Source: Burkholderiales bacterium (lineage in GTDB: Bacteria; Pseudomonadota; Gammaproteobacteria; Burkholderiales; Burkholderiaceae_C). From it: DNA of 64,000 nt. Positions 9,174-17,914 of the stretch are shown here, one piece after another; position 1 is the first letter of the stretch; each line of letters opens with the position of its first letter. Both the position numbers and the translations under genes were made by a program. The stretch covers positions 496,001-560,000 of the forward strand of contig JACRPO010000007.1 of assembly GCA_016223165.1 (NCBI GenBank), in the 5' to 3' direction. Under the pieces are notes generated by a model. It was not told the DNA's origin. It worked only from the letters and a program-made list of their open reading frames with translations, and did not search any database.

Positions 9174-9725
9174 TCAGCGTCTCGCAGCAGCGGAGGGGGC
9201 CGACGCCGCGGACGTGGCCAATGCGGCCGCTGGAGGCCGCAGGACCAGCCGCACGCCGTGTGCGCCGAGCGGCACCGTTTGCGGCGCTGCCAGCCAGTCG
9301 CCGGGCTGTGCCACGATGCCTTCAGCCGTGCCCAGCCGCGCGCCGACGACCAGCTGAACGGCCTGCGACAGACGGTAGGCGGGGTTTGGCGCCAACGCAT
9401 CGTCGAGTTTGAAGTCGAGCGGGAACGACGCGCCGGCGAGCTGCCGTTTCAGCACAGCCAATGGCTGCCGCGGGCCATCGAGCGCGTAGGCATAGACGAC
9501 GAGCGTGGCTTGCACGGGCGGCGCGGCCGTGCCGCTCTCGAGATCCACCCGGCCAACGACCTGCGCTGCTGGCCGTGCCGCGCTCGGCGCCACTGATGGC
9601 GTCGAGCGCGTGGTGGCCCAGAAGAAAGCCACCGTGCCGACGGCGACCGCGCCGACCGCCGCGGCGCCGACGAGGCCGGCTCTCACGAGTTCGGGCGGCG
9701 GCCGCGCGCCCGGGCGCTGCGGCAC
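9174..9725 (-). CDS. membrane-anchored protein with a CcmI C-terminal-like domain
   Basis: A 183-residue protein with one N-terminal membrane segment (about residues 15-38) and a soluble domain. Read against the last 110 residues of the CcmI encoded at 24314-25600, the domain shows the same order of features: hydrophobic strands ending VVYAYA / VVFIFA, then PLAVLKRQL / PLAILQRRV, LDDALAPNPAYRLS / LDDSLAMSPAARLS, and AQPGDW / AQPGDL. I infer a paralogue of the Ig-like C-terminal domain of CcmI, which in haem lyase complexes handles apocytochrome c. The TPR region of CcmI is missing. The gene starts 10 bp after the stop of the multihaem lipoprotein on the same strand, so the two are probably co-transcribed. 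This pairing suggests a dedicated chaperone or assembly factor for that cytochrome. Confidence 0.75.
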   Translation of the reverse strand: MPQRPGARPPPELVRAGLVGAAAVGAVAVGTVAFFWATTRSTPSVAPSAARPAAQVVGRVDLESGTAAPPVQATLVVYAYALDGPRQPLAVLKRQLAGASFPLDFKLDDALAPNPAYRLSQAVQLVVGARLGTAEGIVAQPGDWLAAPQTVPLGAHGVRLVLRPPAAALATSAASAPSAAARR

Positions 9726-9735
9726 CGCTCCTCGG

Positions 9736-12700
9736 TCAGTTGCGCCGGCACCAGTACCAATTGTTGCCGCCCGGGTCGGCGCGAGGTGCCGCCACGAATG
9801 TGATGCCGCCGGTGCTGGTGGTTTGCGTGTGGCAGCCGGAAGTCACGCAGGTGAGACCGCCGCCGGGGAAAGTGGCCGCGTCATGCGTCCCGTTGGCACC
9901 GCCCACCGCGACCGCCCGCGCTGAGTTGCAGAACTGGTAGGCGATGTTGATCACGAAGGTCGATTCGGTCAGGTTGCCCGCGGCGTCGATGCGCCGTGCC
10001 GTGTAGGTGATGGCGGTGTTGCCGGTCGGTGTGGGCGTGGCCGTGGGTCGACTGAGGATGGCCGGCTGCGTGCCCGCGGCCGTCGAGCCTCCGGCGCCGA
10101 TCGAGGCCAGCAGCGTGCCCGGCGTGCCGGGGCTGCGGTAGAGGAGCGCCTGCTCGCCCGAGGGCAGCGTGCCGCTGGTCAGGCTGATCCTGACGAGCGG
10201 GTCGGGGTCACCGGTCGTCCCGCCGTTGCCGATGGCGACCTCGGCCGGACCGCTGATCTCCGTGGTGGAGTTCTGGAACGGCCGGTTGTTGGCCGCGGCG
10301 TTGATCGACAGCGCCGGCGGGGCGACCGTGTCCACGACGACGCTGTAGGGCCCACCGGCGTTGCCGATGACAGCACCCGCCTCGACGCGCGCGGTGTAGC
10401 TGTGGCTGCCTTGCGTCTGGCCGGCACCGGAGTCGGTGATCACGCAGCTCGCGCCGCAGCCGCTCGCCGTGCCGACCGACGTGCCGTCGCGCAGCAGGCG
10501 CACCAGATGACCGGCGGGCAATGCCGGCGAGATCGAGATCGTCGCCGTCGGCGTGGTGTCGGGGATCGCCTGCCCGCTGGGCACGACGGTCCCGGGGGGC
10601 TTGCCGAAGCTGCCGGTGACGCTGACCGCGATCTGCGAGATCGTTGCCGTCGGCATCGTCGAGGCCACGATGTTCAGCGTTGCCACGGGCGTCGTGGCCG
10701 TCGCGTTGCCCACCGCGTCGATGGCCCGCGCCTGATAGGAGTAGGCCTGCGGCGCCAGCGGGGTCTGTTCCGGGAACGACCAGGTCCGGTCGCTGACCTG
10801 CGCCGTGCCGACGGGCGCACCGTTGCGGATGATCTGCACGACCTCGCCCGGCCCGAGCGGTTCGGTGATCGTGCCGCGCACCTCGGGCGTGCTGTCGCTG
10901 GCGAAACCGCCACTGGCAATCGGGCCGAGCACGTCGTCGAAGAAGCCGGTGATGGCCGCCGTCGCCGCGGGTGGTGTCGCGTCCACCGTGAACGCGAAGA
11001 CGTTGCTCACGATGCTCGTGCCGCCGCTCGTGTTGGCGACGCGCGCAACGTGGCTGGCCAGGCCGTCAGGGGCGTCAACGGCGTGCGTGTACGTCCAGTT
11101 GGCGCCGCTCACCGTGGCCTGTCCGAGCACGACCCCGTTGCGCATCACCTCCACGCGCTGGCCAGTGGTCAGCGCGGCGCTGAGCGTGCCGCGCAGCTCG
11201 TGCCGGCGCGCCGACGTCGTGCTGCCGGCCGCGATGGCACCGCCCGCGCCAGTTGCGCCGGTGATCGTGGCCGTCGTGGGCACGGTGGGCAGCTCGCTGC
11301 TCAGCGGCTGCGCGCAGGCCGGCGTCAGGCTTTGCAGCGGCCGCGCGATGACGCTGTTGTGGCAGCTGGCGCACACCGTCCCGGGTGGTGTGAAGACGTG
11401 CCCGGCCGGCAGGGCGCACGAGGTCGAGATGACCGGTGGGCTCTCCGACGTGCGCGGCGGGAGATCGGCGGGCTTCGAGCAATTGGGCCAGAACCCGTTG
11501 CTGGCGAAGGGCTGCGCCAGTTGCGGATAGCTCGCGCGCGAGGGGTTGTGGCAGAAGATGCACTCGGTCTCGGCGTGGATCAGCACCTGGCCGCCGAACG
11601 CGTGCACATTGGACGGTGGCTCGCATGCGGGCAGAGCGGCCGTGCTCGGCTGGCGTGCACGCAACTGCTCGATCGTTTCGTCGAGGAAGGTGTGGCAGTT
11701 CTCGCAGTCCGGTCGCGCCGTGCCCGGCGGGCGGCGCTGCGCTGCCGGGTTGTCGGGCTCGAAGCGCTCGGCGACGCGGCCGCGCACCTTCCACATGCCG
11801 CCGCTGTAGTCCACGCCCATCCCGGTCAGGCGGTCGAACGGGCGCTTGCCGTAACCGAAGAAGCCCCCGGGCATCAGGTCGCGCAGCGGCGGCAGGCCGA
11901 AGATGCGCTGTGCCGTCAGGTCGCGCAGCACCTCCTGCGCGCTGAGGTCGAAGTGCACGCCCCAGTGGTACGCATGCCCATTGGCCAGCAGCGCCACGAA
12001 CAGCCCCTGCTCGGCGAGCACCTTGCGCACCGCGACGCCGGCCGGCAAACCGGCCACCTGCACCGGCGACATCGTGCCGCCGCGGTAGGCCGCGCTCGGA
12101 TCGCCGGGATCGAACGCGTTCTCGTCGGCCGGGAAAGCACCCCAGTGCCAGACCGTGTGGTCGCGCTTCAGCACGACGACATCGTTGTCGCGGGCGCTGA
12201 TCTGCACCACCTGCGTCAGGCCCGCCACCGCCGTGGGCGTCGCGACCATGCCATCGCGCGCGCCGTTGCCGAGCAGGCCGAAGCCGCCGTTGCTGCCCCA
12301 GGCCCAGACGCTGCCGTCGTCGAGCAGCGCATACGAGGCGATGTTGGTCGCCGCCACCGCGAGCGCCGCGCGTGGCAGTTGCACGCGCATCGGTGTCAGC
12401 GAACTGGGCAGCGTGTCCGCGCCCTGGCCCTGGCCGAGCTGACCGAAGCTGTTGTCGCCCCAGGCATAGACCTCGCCGCTGGCCATGCGCATCACCGTGT
12501 GCGCGAAGCCACCCGCCGCGTGCGTCATCGCACCCGGCAGGCTCACCTCGACGGCGCGGCCGACCGTGGCGTCGCGCGTGCCGAGGCCGAGCTCGCCGTT
12601 GACGTTGTCGCCGATGGCGAAGACCTTGTGCGGCTGGCCGGGCGAAGCGGGCACCTCGGCCTTGTAGAAACCGCCGCCATGGCCGTTGTTGGCGTAGAGC

Positions 12701-13845
12701 GCCAGCGCGCGCAGGTTGGGCAGGCGGTCGAACTGCTGCCCGAGGGTGAGCCCGCGCGAGTTGCCGGCCACCCAACCGGCCACCGTGCTGAAAGCGTTGC
12801 CGCTCTTGCTGATCGAGCCGTCGAAGAGGTAGCCCTCGTAGCGCACGTTGCCGAAGTTCAGCACCTTGGGCAGCACGTCGAGCGCCTCCTGCGCGCCGAA
12901 GCGCGCGGCCTGCTCGGCCAGCGCCGAGCTCAGCTCGCTGGTGAACGTGTTGGGGTCGTAGGTGCGTGCAGCGGCGGGGCCGGCGGGTGCGTCGCCATTG
13001 CGGCCGTCGATGCGCCCGTCCAGCATGTCCTCCGAGAGCTGGCGCACGGCGTCCAGCGTCGGCGTGGCGACGCCGCCGTTGTGGAACGCCGCCTGCTTGG
13101 AGAACGCACCGTTGACGAGGCCGTAGCGGCCGCGCGGGTCGGTGCGCATCGAGCCGGCGGGCAGGCTCGGGCTCTTGATGAACGGCAGGCGGGCGATGTC
13201 GTCGACATGCAGCGCCGTCGGGAAGTGTTCGTTCAGCGCCAGGCGCACGCGTTCGTTGGCGGCGCGGATCTGGTCCTTGGTCGGATTGGCGCCCACGCTC
13301 TCCGGCGCGCTGCCTTCCGTCAGCATGCGGTAGGCGGCCTCGGTGAAGGGCGTGATGCCGATGTTGCGCGAGATCGCGGGCACCCAGACGCGGATCTTGC
13401 GGTCGGCCGGGAAGGGCACGAAGGTGTCGCGGCCCTCCTCGTAGTAGGTGGCGGTCGGGTTGCCCGACAGCTCGATGCGCAGGCCGCCGCGGTAGTCGCG
13501 GCCCGGCTTGATCGTGACCATGCCCTTGACGTTGTCGGTGAGGGCGCAACCGAGCTGGGTGCCGTTGTCCAGGAAGACGCAGATGTTGGCGCCGCGGAAC
13601 TGGCCGAAGTCGCCGCCGGCGCCCACGCCACCGTCGCCGGAGGCGCCGCCGTCGCCCACGCCGCCATCGCTGCCACCGGTGCTCTCCCAGTTGAGGTTGC
13701 CGGTGTCGGCAAAGCCGGTGAAGACGCCCAACTCGGGGGGTGGCGGTTCGACCTCACCGCCGCCGCCGCCGCCGCCGCAGCTGCCGAGCGCAAGCAACAT
13801 CACGAGTACGCCGACCGGGGCGATCGCGGGAACGCGGTGCTTCAT
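9736..13845 (-). CDS. predicted multihaem lipoprotein with RCC1-like and Ig-like repeats
   Basis: A 1369-residue exported protein. The ATG at 13845 is chosen because GGAGGA precedes it and a lipoprotein signal follows, with the candidate lipobox Cys at residue 23 (ALGSC). A run of seven glycines and then a Gly/Asp-rich linker follow. RCC1-type repeats lie at about residues 405-640 (VFAIGDNVNGELGLG, VYAWGDNSFGQLGQG, VWAWGSNGGFG). Haem c motifs are Cys714 (CENCH), Cys762 (CIFCH), Cys825 (CASCH) and, near the end, Cys1333 (CVTSGCH, a CX4CH form). Two to four Ig-like segments with VRLLRDG or VQIIRNG strands fill about residues 850-1300. I know of no named family with this architecture. It is probably outer-membrane or surface located, with a role in electron transfer or sensing. 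The next gene on the strand encodes a CcmI-like domain. Confidence 0.8.
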   Translation of the reverse strand: MKHRVPAIAPVGVLVMLLALGSCGGGGGGGEVEPPPPELGVFTGFADTGNLNWESTGGSDGGVGDGGASGDGGVGAGGDFGQFRGANICVFLDNGTQLGCALTDNVKGMVTIKPGRDYRGGLRIELSGNPTATYYEEGRDTFVPFPADRKIRVWVPAISRNIGITPFTEAAYRMLTEGSAPESVGANPTKDQIRAANERVRLALNEHFPTALHVDDIARLPFIKSPSLPAGSMRTDPRGRYGLVNGAFSKQAAFHNGGVATPTLDAVRQLSEDMLDGRIDGRNGDAPAGPAAARTYDPNTFTSELSSALAEQAARFGAQEALDVLPKVLNFGNVRYEGYLFDGSISKSGNAFSTVAGWVAGNSRGLTLGQQFDRLPNLRALALYANNGHGGGFYKAEVPASPGQPHKVFAIGDNVNGELGLGTRDATVGRAVEVSLPGAMTHAAGGFAHTVMRMASGEVYAWGDNSFGQLGQGQGADTLPSSLTPMRVQLPRAALAVAATNIASYALLDDGSVWAWGSNGGFGLLGNGARDGMVATPTAVAGLTQVVQISARDNDVVVLKRDHTVWHWGAFPADENAFDPGDPSAAYRGGTMSPVQVAGLPAGVAVRKVLAEQGLFVALLANGHAYHWGVHFDLSAQEVLRDLTAQRIFGLPPLRDLMPGGFFGYGKRPFDRLTGMGVDYSGGMWKVRGRVAERFEPDNPAAQRRPPGTARPDCENCHTFLDETIEQLRARQPSTAALPACEPPSNVHAFGGQVLIHAETECIFCHNPSRASYPQLAQPFASNGFWPNCSKPADLPPRTSESPPVISTSCALPAGHVFTPPGTVCASCHNSVIARPLQSLTPACAQPLSSELPTVPTTATITGATGAGGAIAAGSTTSARRHELRGTLSAALTTGQRVEVMRNGVVLGQATVSGANWTYTHAVDAPDGLASHVARVANTSGGTSIVSNVFAFTVDATPPAATAAITGFFDDVLGPIASGGFASDSTPEVRGTITEPLGPGEVVQIIRNGAPVGTAQVSDRTWSFPEQTPLAPQAYSYQARAIDAVGNATATTPVATLNIVASTMPTATISQIAVSVTGSFGKPPGTVVPSGQAIPDTTPTATISISPALPAGHLVRLLRDGTSVGTASGCGASCVITDSGAGQTQGSHSYTARVEAGAVIGNAGGPYSVVVDTVAPPALSINAAANNRPFQNSTTEISGPAEVAIGNGGTTGDPDPLVRISLTSGTLPSGEQALLYRSPGTPGTLLASIGAGGSTAAGTQPAILSRPTATPTPTGNTAITYTARRIDAAGNLTESTFVINIAYQFCNSARAVAVGGANGTHDAATFPGGGLTCVTSGCHTQTTSTGGITFVAAPRADPGGNNWYWCRRN

Positions 13846-14205
13846 GGTTGTCCTCCTCGGGCGGCGGCCTCGTGGCCGCTTCGATGGCACCGGTGTGGGC
13901 GGTGCCGGCAGATTCAGGGACGGCGGCGCGAGCTTATGCGAGATGCCCGCTCCGTTGACTCCCCTGCAATGGTGGCGTTAGTCGACGGCCGGCGCGTCGT
14001 GCAGGCAGCGGAGATGCGCGTGCCGGCTGAAGAGCCTGTGAACGAACCATCCACACACGCTCGCCACGCCAGAAGGCGCCGGCTTTTCGTTGCAAAGCTC
14101 GCCAGATCGCCGGATATGGCTGCGCTTTGCGCCTTGATCCGACGCCTTCTGGCGCGTCGCTCGGGTGCGGCTGATCCGTTCACAGGCTCTGAGGGAAAGT
14201 CCGTG
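13846..14205. other. 360-bp intergenic region carrying a nested palindromic element
   Basis: No gene is supported here. The segment separates the stop of the caspase-like gene from the start of the multihaem lipoprotein gene, both on the minus strand. It is mostly occupied by the nested inverted repeat at 14031-14190. The remaining bases next to the lipoprotein start carry its ribosome site. Confidence 0.7.
14031..14190. repeat. 160-bp nested inverted-repeat element (MITE- or REP-like)
   Basis: Three perfect inverted repeats are nested. The outer arms AGAGCCTGTGAACG (14031-14044) and its complement (14177-14190) are 14 bp. The middle arms CGCCAGAAGGCG (14067-14078) and its complement (14143-14154) are 12 bp, and each can also fold on itself. 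The inner arms GCAAAGC (14092-14098) and GCTTTGC (14124-14130) are 7 bp. One outer arm with its flank (18 bp) recurs exactly at 61484-61501, and the middle arm with flank (16 bp) recurs at 40561-40576. This identifies a dispersed repeat family. No transposase is nearby. Confidence 0.75.
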
Positions 14206-17200
14206 CTACAGGCGCGCCACCGCGAAATCGGGCACGCCGCGCGGCGAGATGAACACTGGTCGCTGCCTGCCGTCGGTGAGGCGCGACACCTCCTCGGAGA
14301 CGAACAGGTTGAGCGCCGCGTACGTGACGCGCCCGGCGCGCATGAAATCGGCGCGACCGGAAAGCCCCTCGAGCAGCGCCTTCGTGAACGCGCCGTTGCC
14401 CCACGAGTCCTTCTCGAGCGACTCCTCCTGTCCGGTGCTGGAGGCGAAGACGACGACGCCGTTCTCGCTGGCCGAGAGGTCGTTGATCAGCCGCTCGGTC
14501 TTCTTCGGCGCCTTGTGCAGCGCACCCAGCGCATTGCCGGCGAAGCAGGTGTCGATGAACATCAGCGTTCGCCCGCGGATCTGCGCCAGCGTCGACACGA
14601 TGGCCGCCTGCGGCACGGCGGTGCTGAGCAGCCGCTCGTGCTGCGCGTCGTGCGGCATGAAGAAGTACTGGCCCTGCGCGTCGTTCACGCCGTGCCCGGC
14701 GACGAAGAGCATGGCCGTGTCGGTGGGCGTGACGCTCGTGCGCAGCCACTCGAACTCGCGCAGCACGGCCGCCTTCGTCGCCTCGGCATTGGTGAGCGTG
14801 CGCACGATGACGCGGCGGTACTGGCGGCCCTCCTGGCGCTTCATGGCCGCGGCGAAGTCGGCCGCGTCCTTGGCCGCCAGGCCGAGGCGGTACTCGGGCC
14901 GCGCGTACTCCGCCACGCCGATGGCGAGCACGTAGAGGTCGCCCGGCCAGCCGCCGGGCGGTGGCGGCGGCAGCTCGCGCTCGATGATGAAGACGAGCGG
15001 CTCCGAGTGGCCGTAGCGGTTGCTCGCGATGATCTCGACGCCGAGCGGATTGACGCCGTCGGCCACCGGCAGCTCGACGCGCGCGTAGCCCTGCGTGAGG
15101 CCGTTCAGCGCCTTCGGCATCACCACTTCGCGCGGCAGGGAGGGGCGACCGGCCACGCGCACGGTGAGGTCGACCTCGCCGGCCACGGAGTGCGAGTGCA
15201 GCGCGAAAGGCAGGGTCACGAGGTTGCCCATCGCCTTCAGGCGCGGCTCGCCGACGCCTTGCACGGCGGGCGGGAACTCGGCCGCGCGCAGCTCGGCGAG
15301 CGCGCGGCGGGCCGACTCGGCGCGGCGCCGCTCCTCGGCCTCGCGCGCCGCCTCCTGGGCGATGCGCTCGCGCTCGCGCGCCTGCTGTTCGGCAGCCAGC
15401 CGTTCGGCCTCGAGCCGCTGGCGTTCGCGTTCGGCGGCCACGGCCGCTTCACGCTCCTGCCGCTGGCGCTCGGCGGCGGCGCGCGCTTCGGCTTCGGTGC
15501 GCGCGGCGGCCTGTGCCGCGGCCTCGCGCTCGGACTGCGCGCGCGCCTGCGCGATGCTGGCCTGCCTGGCGGTCTCGGCTTGCCGCGCCACCTCGGCGGC
15601 GACGGCAGCTTCGCGCGCCGCGCGCTCGGCGGCGGCGCGCCGTTCGGCCTCCAGCTGCGTGGCCACGCGTGCCCGCTCGGCGCGGGCGGCCGCTTCGCGC
15701 TCGGCTTGCCGTGCGGCTTCGGCCTGCCGCAACGCCTCCTGCTGCAAGGCCACGCGTTCGGCCTCGGCGCGCGCGGCAATCTGCGCCAGTGCCGCCTTCT
15801 CGTCGCCGGTGGCGAGCACGGCGTCGATGACGTCGGGCCGGTTGAACTGGTCGCGAAAGCGCGCCAGCGAGAAGAAGTCCATCGCCTGCGCGGTGCCACG
15901 CGCCAGCGCCCAGCCGACGATGCGGTCGGCACCGGCGCTGGCGTCGAAGAAGCCGCTCGGTGTCCAGGCGACCCAGCGGCCGTCCTCCTGCGCCAGCAGC
16001 GTCAGCAGCAGGCGGCCGTCGCCGGCGCGGTGCCAGCGCAGCGTGCCGTCGGCCATCGCGGCCACGAGCAGGCGGCCGTCGGCGCTGGCGTCGACGGCGC
16101 GCACTTCGGTGTCGACGGCCACGCGCCAGGCGAGGTTGCCCGCTTCGTCGACGCGGTGCAGGGCGCGGTTGGTGCCGACCACCGCCGCGCCGGGCTGCGT
16201 GCGCAGCACGACGACCGCGCGGCCGCGCTCGTCCGCCGCGAGCGCCATCGGCCGCCCGCCGATCACCGGCGGCCGGCCGTCCTTGAGCCAGTCGGTGGCG
16301 ACGCTCATGCCGCCACTGAGGCCGCCACTGATGCCGCCGCCGCGCGTCTCGGGCGCGCGTGGGCTCATGCCTGCGATCGACGCGCCCGCGACGAGGCGGC
16401 GGCGGTCGAACGCGAAGGCAAGGCCGCGGCCGGGCCCGCGCTGGCCCCAGCGAGCCGCCAGGCCGTCGTCGGCGACCTCGAGGTCGAATGGCGAGTCGCC
16501 GCGCACCGCCAACACCGGCGCGCCCACCCGGCGCGGCTTCGTCTGGCCGGGTACGCCGACGGTGCCCCAGGAGCCGTCGAAGCTCGCGTAGCCGAAGCCG
16601 CCGCCGGGCAGCGCGACGAGATCGGTGACGCTGTCGGCCGCGACCTCGACGCGCGCGCTCGCCGTGCGCGCGCCGGCGTCGATGCTCACGACCGGAAAGA
16701 GAACGTCGCGCGTGTGCGCCGTGCCGGCCAGTGCGATCGTGCGGCCGTCGGCGCTCCAGGCGAGCACGCGCCAGTCGCCCGCGTACGACTCGGGGGCGGG
16801 CAGGCGTGCCAGCGACTGCAGCGTCGTGGCGTCGAAGATCTCGATGCCCTCGCCACGCGTGGCGAAAGCCACCGCGAGCTGGCGGCCGTCGGGGCTGTAG
16901 GCGACGCCGGCCGGCCGCCTGTGGCCGCCGAGGGCGACGCTGCCCGCGCGCTCGACGCCGCGCCCGCCGGCGGCGATGCGGTAGGCGCGCAACGTGCCGT
17001 CCAGGCCCACCGCGGCGGCCAGGCCGCCGGCGTGCGTGGCGAGGCCGAACACCGGCCCGCCGTAGCGGTCGTCGAGCAGCTCGCGGCCATCGCGCGCGAA
17101 GGCGCGCACGCCGTGCGTGCCGTTGTAGCCGGCGAGGAGCACCTGGCCGTCGGCCGACCAGGCGAGCTTGCGGATGTCGCCGGCCTTGGCATCGATGGTC

Positions 17201-17697
17201 GTGCGCAGCGCACCCGATTCGAGGTCGAAGAGGTAGATGAGGTGTGGATGGGCCGGGCCACCGGCCTGGCCGGTGATGGAGCCACCGGTGGTGCCGGCCA
17301 CCGCCACCAGCGCCTCCCGCGGATGGATGGCCACGCCGTACAGCCGCCCGCCCTCGGCGCCGAAGGCGAAAGGGCGCAGCACATGGCGCAGCGCGCCGCT
17401 GCCGAGGTCCCAGACGCGCGCGGTGCGGTCGTCGGAGGTGGTGACGACGAGGCCGCGCGCGGCCGAGACGTCGATGCGCCGCACGGGCGCGCCATGGCTG
17501 CCCGTTTCCACCGCGAGCAGCGGGCGCAGCACCGCGTCTGCCGGCGCCGCTTGTGCCTGTGCTTGTGCCTGTGCTTGCGCGGGCTGAGGCAGCGCGCCCC
17601 AGCCAGCGAGCGTCGCGAGCATCGCCAATGCCGTCGTCGCCGAAGCCGCTGATGCGGTGCGCAGGTGCCCGAGGGCCGAGAGGACGAGGCGATGCAT
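14206..17697 (-). CDS. exported WD40 / coiled-coil / caspase-like (peptidase C14) protein
   Basis: A 1163-residue protein. A signal peptide ends near the QAQAQAQAQAAP repeat at about residues 42-53. WD40-type repeats follow to about residue 620 (for example DRTARVWDLGSGALRHVL). A long Ala/Glu/Arg-rich coiled coil spans about residues 643-806. The C-terminal caspase-like domain (about 915-1163) has the catalytic dyad His1002 in VAGHGVND and Cys1051 in FIDTCFAGN. Proteins with WD40 and caspase-like domains are known in bacteria, mostly with unknown roles; the family cleaves after basic or acidic residues. The export signal would place this one in the periplasm or outside the cell. It is divergent from ccmA. 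No protease target can be named. Confidence 0.88.
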   Translation of the reverse strand: MHRLVLSALGHLRTASAASATTALAMLATLAGWGALPQPAQAQAQAQAQAAPADAVLRPLLAVETGSHGAPVRRIDVSAARGLVVTTSDDRTARVWDLGSGALRHVLRPFAFGAEGGRLYGVAIHPREALVAVAGTTGGSITGQAGGPAHPHLIYLFDLESGALRTTIDAKAGDIRKLAWSADGQVLLAGYNGTHGVRAFARDGRELLDDRYGGPVFGLATHAGGLAAAVGLDGTLRAYRIAAGGRGVERAGSVALGGHRRPAGVAYSPDGRQLAVAFATRGEGIEIFDATTLQSLARLPAPESYAGDWRVLAWSADGRTIALAGTAHTRDVLFPVVSIDAGARTASARVEVAADSVTDLVALPGGGFGYASFDGSWGTVGVPGQTKPRRVGAPVLAVRGDSPFDLEVADDGLAARWGQRGPGRGLAFAFDRRRLVAGASIAGMSPRAPETRGGGISGGLSGGMSVATDWLKDGRPPVIGGRPMALAADERGRAVVVLRTQPGAAVVGTNRALHRVDEAGNLAWRVAVDTEVRAVDASADGRLLVAAMADGTLRWHRAGDGRLLLTLLAQEDGRWVAWTPSGFFDASAGADRIVGWALARGTAQAMDFFSLARFRDQFNRPDVIDAVLATGDEKAALAQIAARAEAERVALQQEALRQAEAARQAEREAAARAERARVATQLEAERRAAAERAAREAAVAAEVARQAETARQASIAQARAQSEREAAAQAAARTEAEARAAAERQRQEREAAVAAERERQRLEAERLAAEQQARERERIAQEAAREAEERRRAESARRALAELRAAEFPPAVQGVGEPRLKAMGNLVTLPFALHSHSVAGEVDLTVRVAGRPSLPREVVMPKALNGLTQGYARVELPVADGVNPLGVEIIASNRYGHSEPLVFIIERELPPPPPGGWPGDLYVLAIGVAEYARPEYRLGLAAKDAADFAAAMKRQEGRQYRRVIVRTLTNAEATKAAVLREFEWLRTSVTPTDTAMLFVAGHGVNDAQGQYFFMPHDAQHERLLSTAVPQAAIVSTLAQIRGRTLMFIDTCFAGNALGALHKAPKKTERLINDLSASENGVVVFASSTGQEESLEKDSWGNGAFTKALLEGLSGRADFMRAGRVTYAALNLFVSEEVSRLTDGRQRPVFISPRGVPDFAVARL

Positions 17698-17914
17698 GGT
17701 GGGCCGATCCTATGGGCGCACCGTGGGGCGGACAACCGCTGGCTGCGGGACGACCCAGGACGCCCCGATGGGGGTGGCGTGCGCGGTGTTACCGTCGCGC
17801 TCCGCGATCCGGCAGGAAGCGCGCGAACGCCGCGACGCGCCCGGCCAATCCGCGGCTCATCCCCCGGCTCAACTCCCCGGCGCGTTCCCCGGGCCACCCT
17901 TCACTCTCCCGCAC

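Noticed and set aside
10402..17652. 2416-codon + strand open frame across the lipoprotein and caspase genes
   Set aside because: It is antisense to two well-supported genes, is rich in Arg/Ala/His/Gln as expected for a shadow frame in GC-rich DNA, and has no domain or ribosome site.
17657..17914. N-terminal extension of CcmA
   Set aside because: It overlaps the start of the caspase gene, is Pro/Arg-rich and does not fit the normal CcmA N-terminus.
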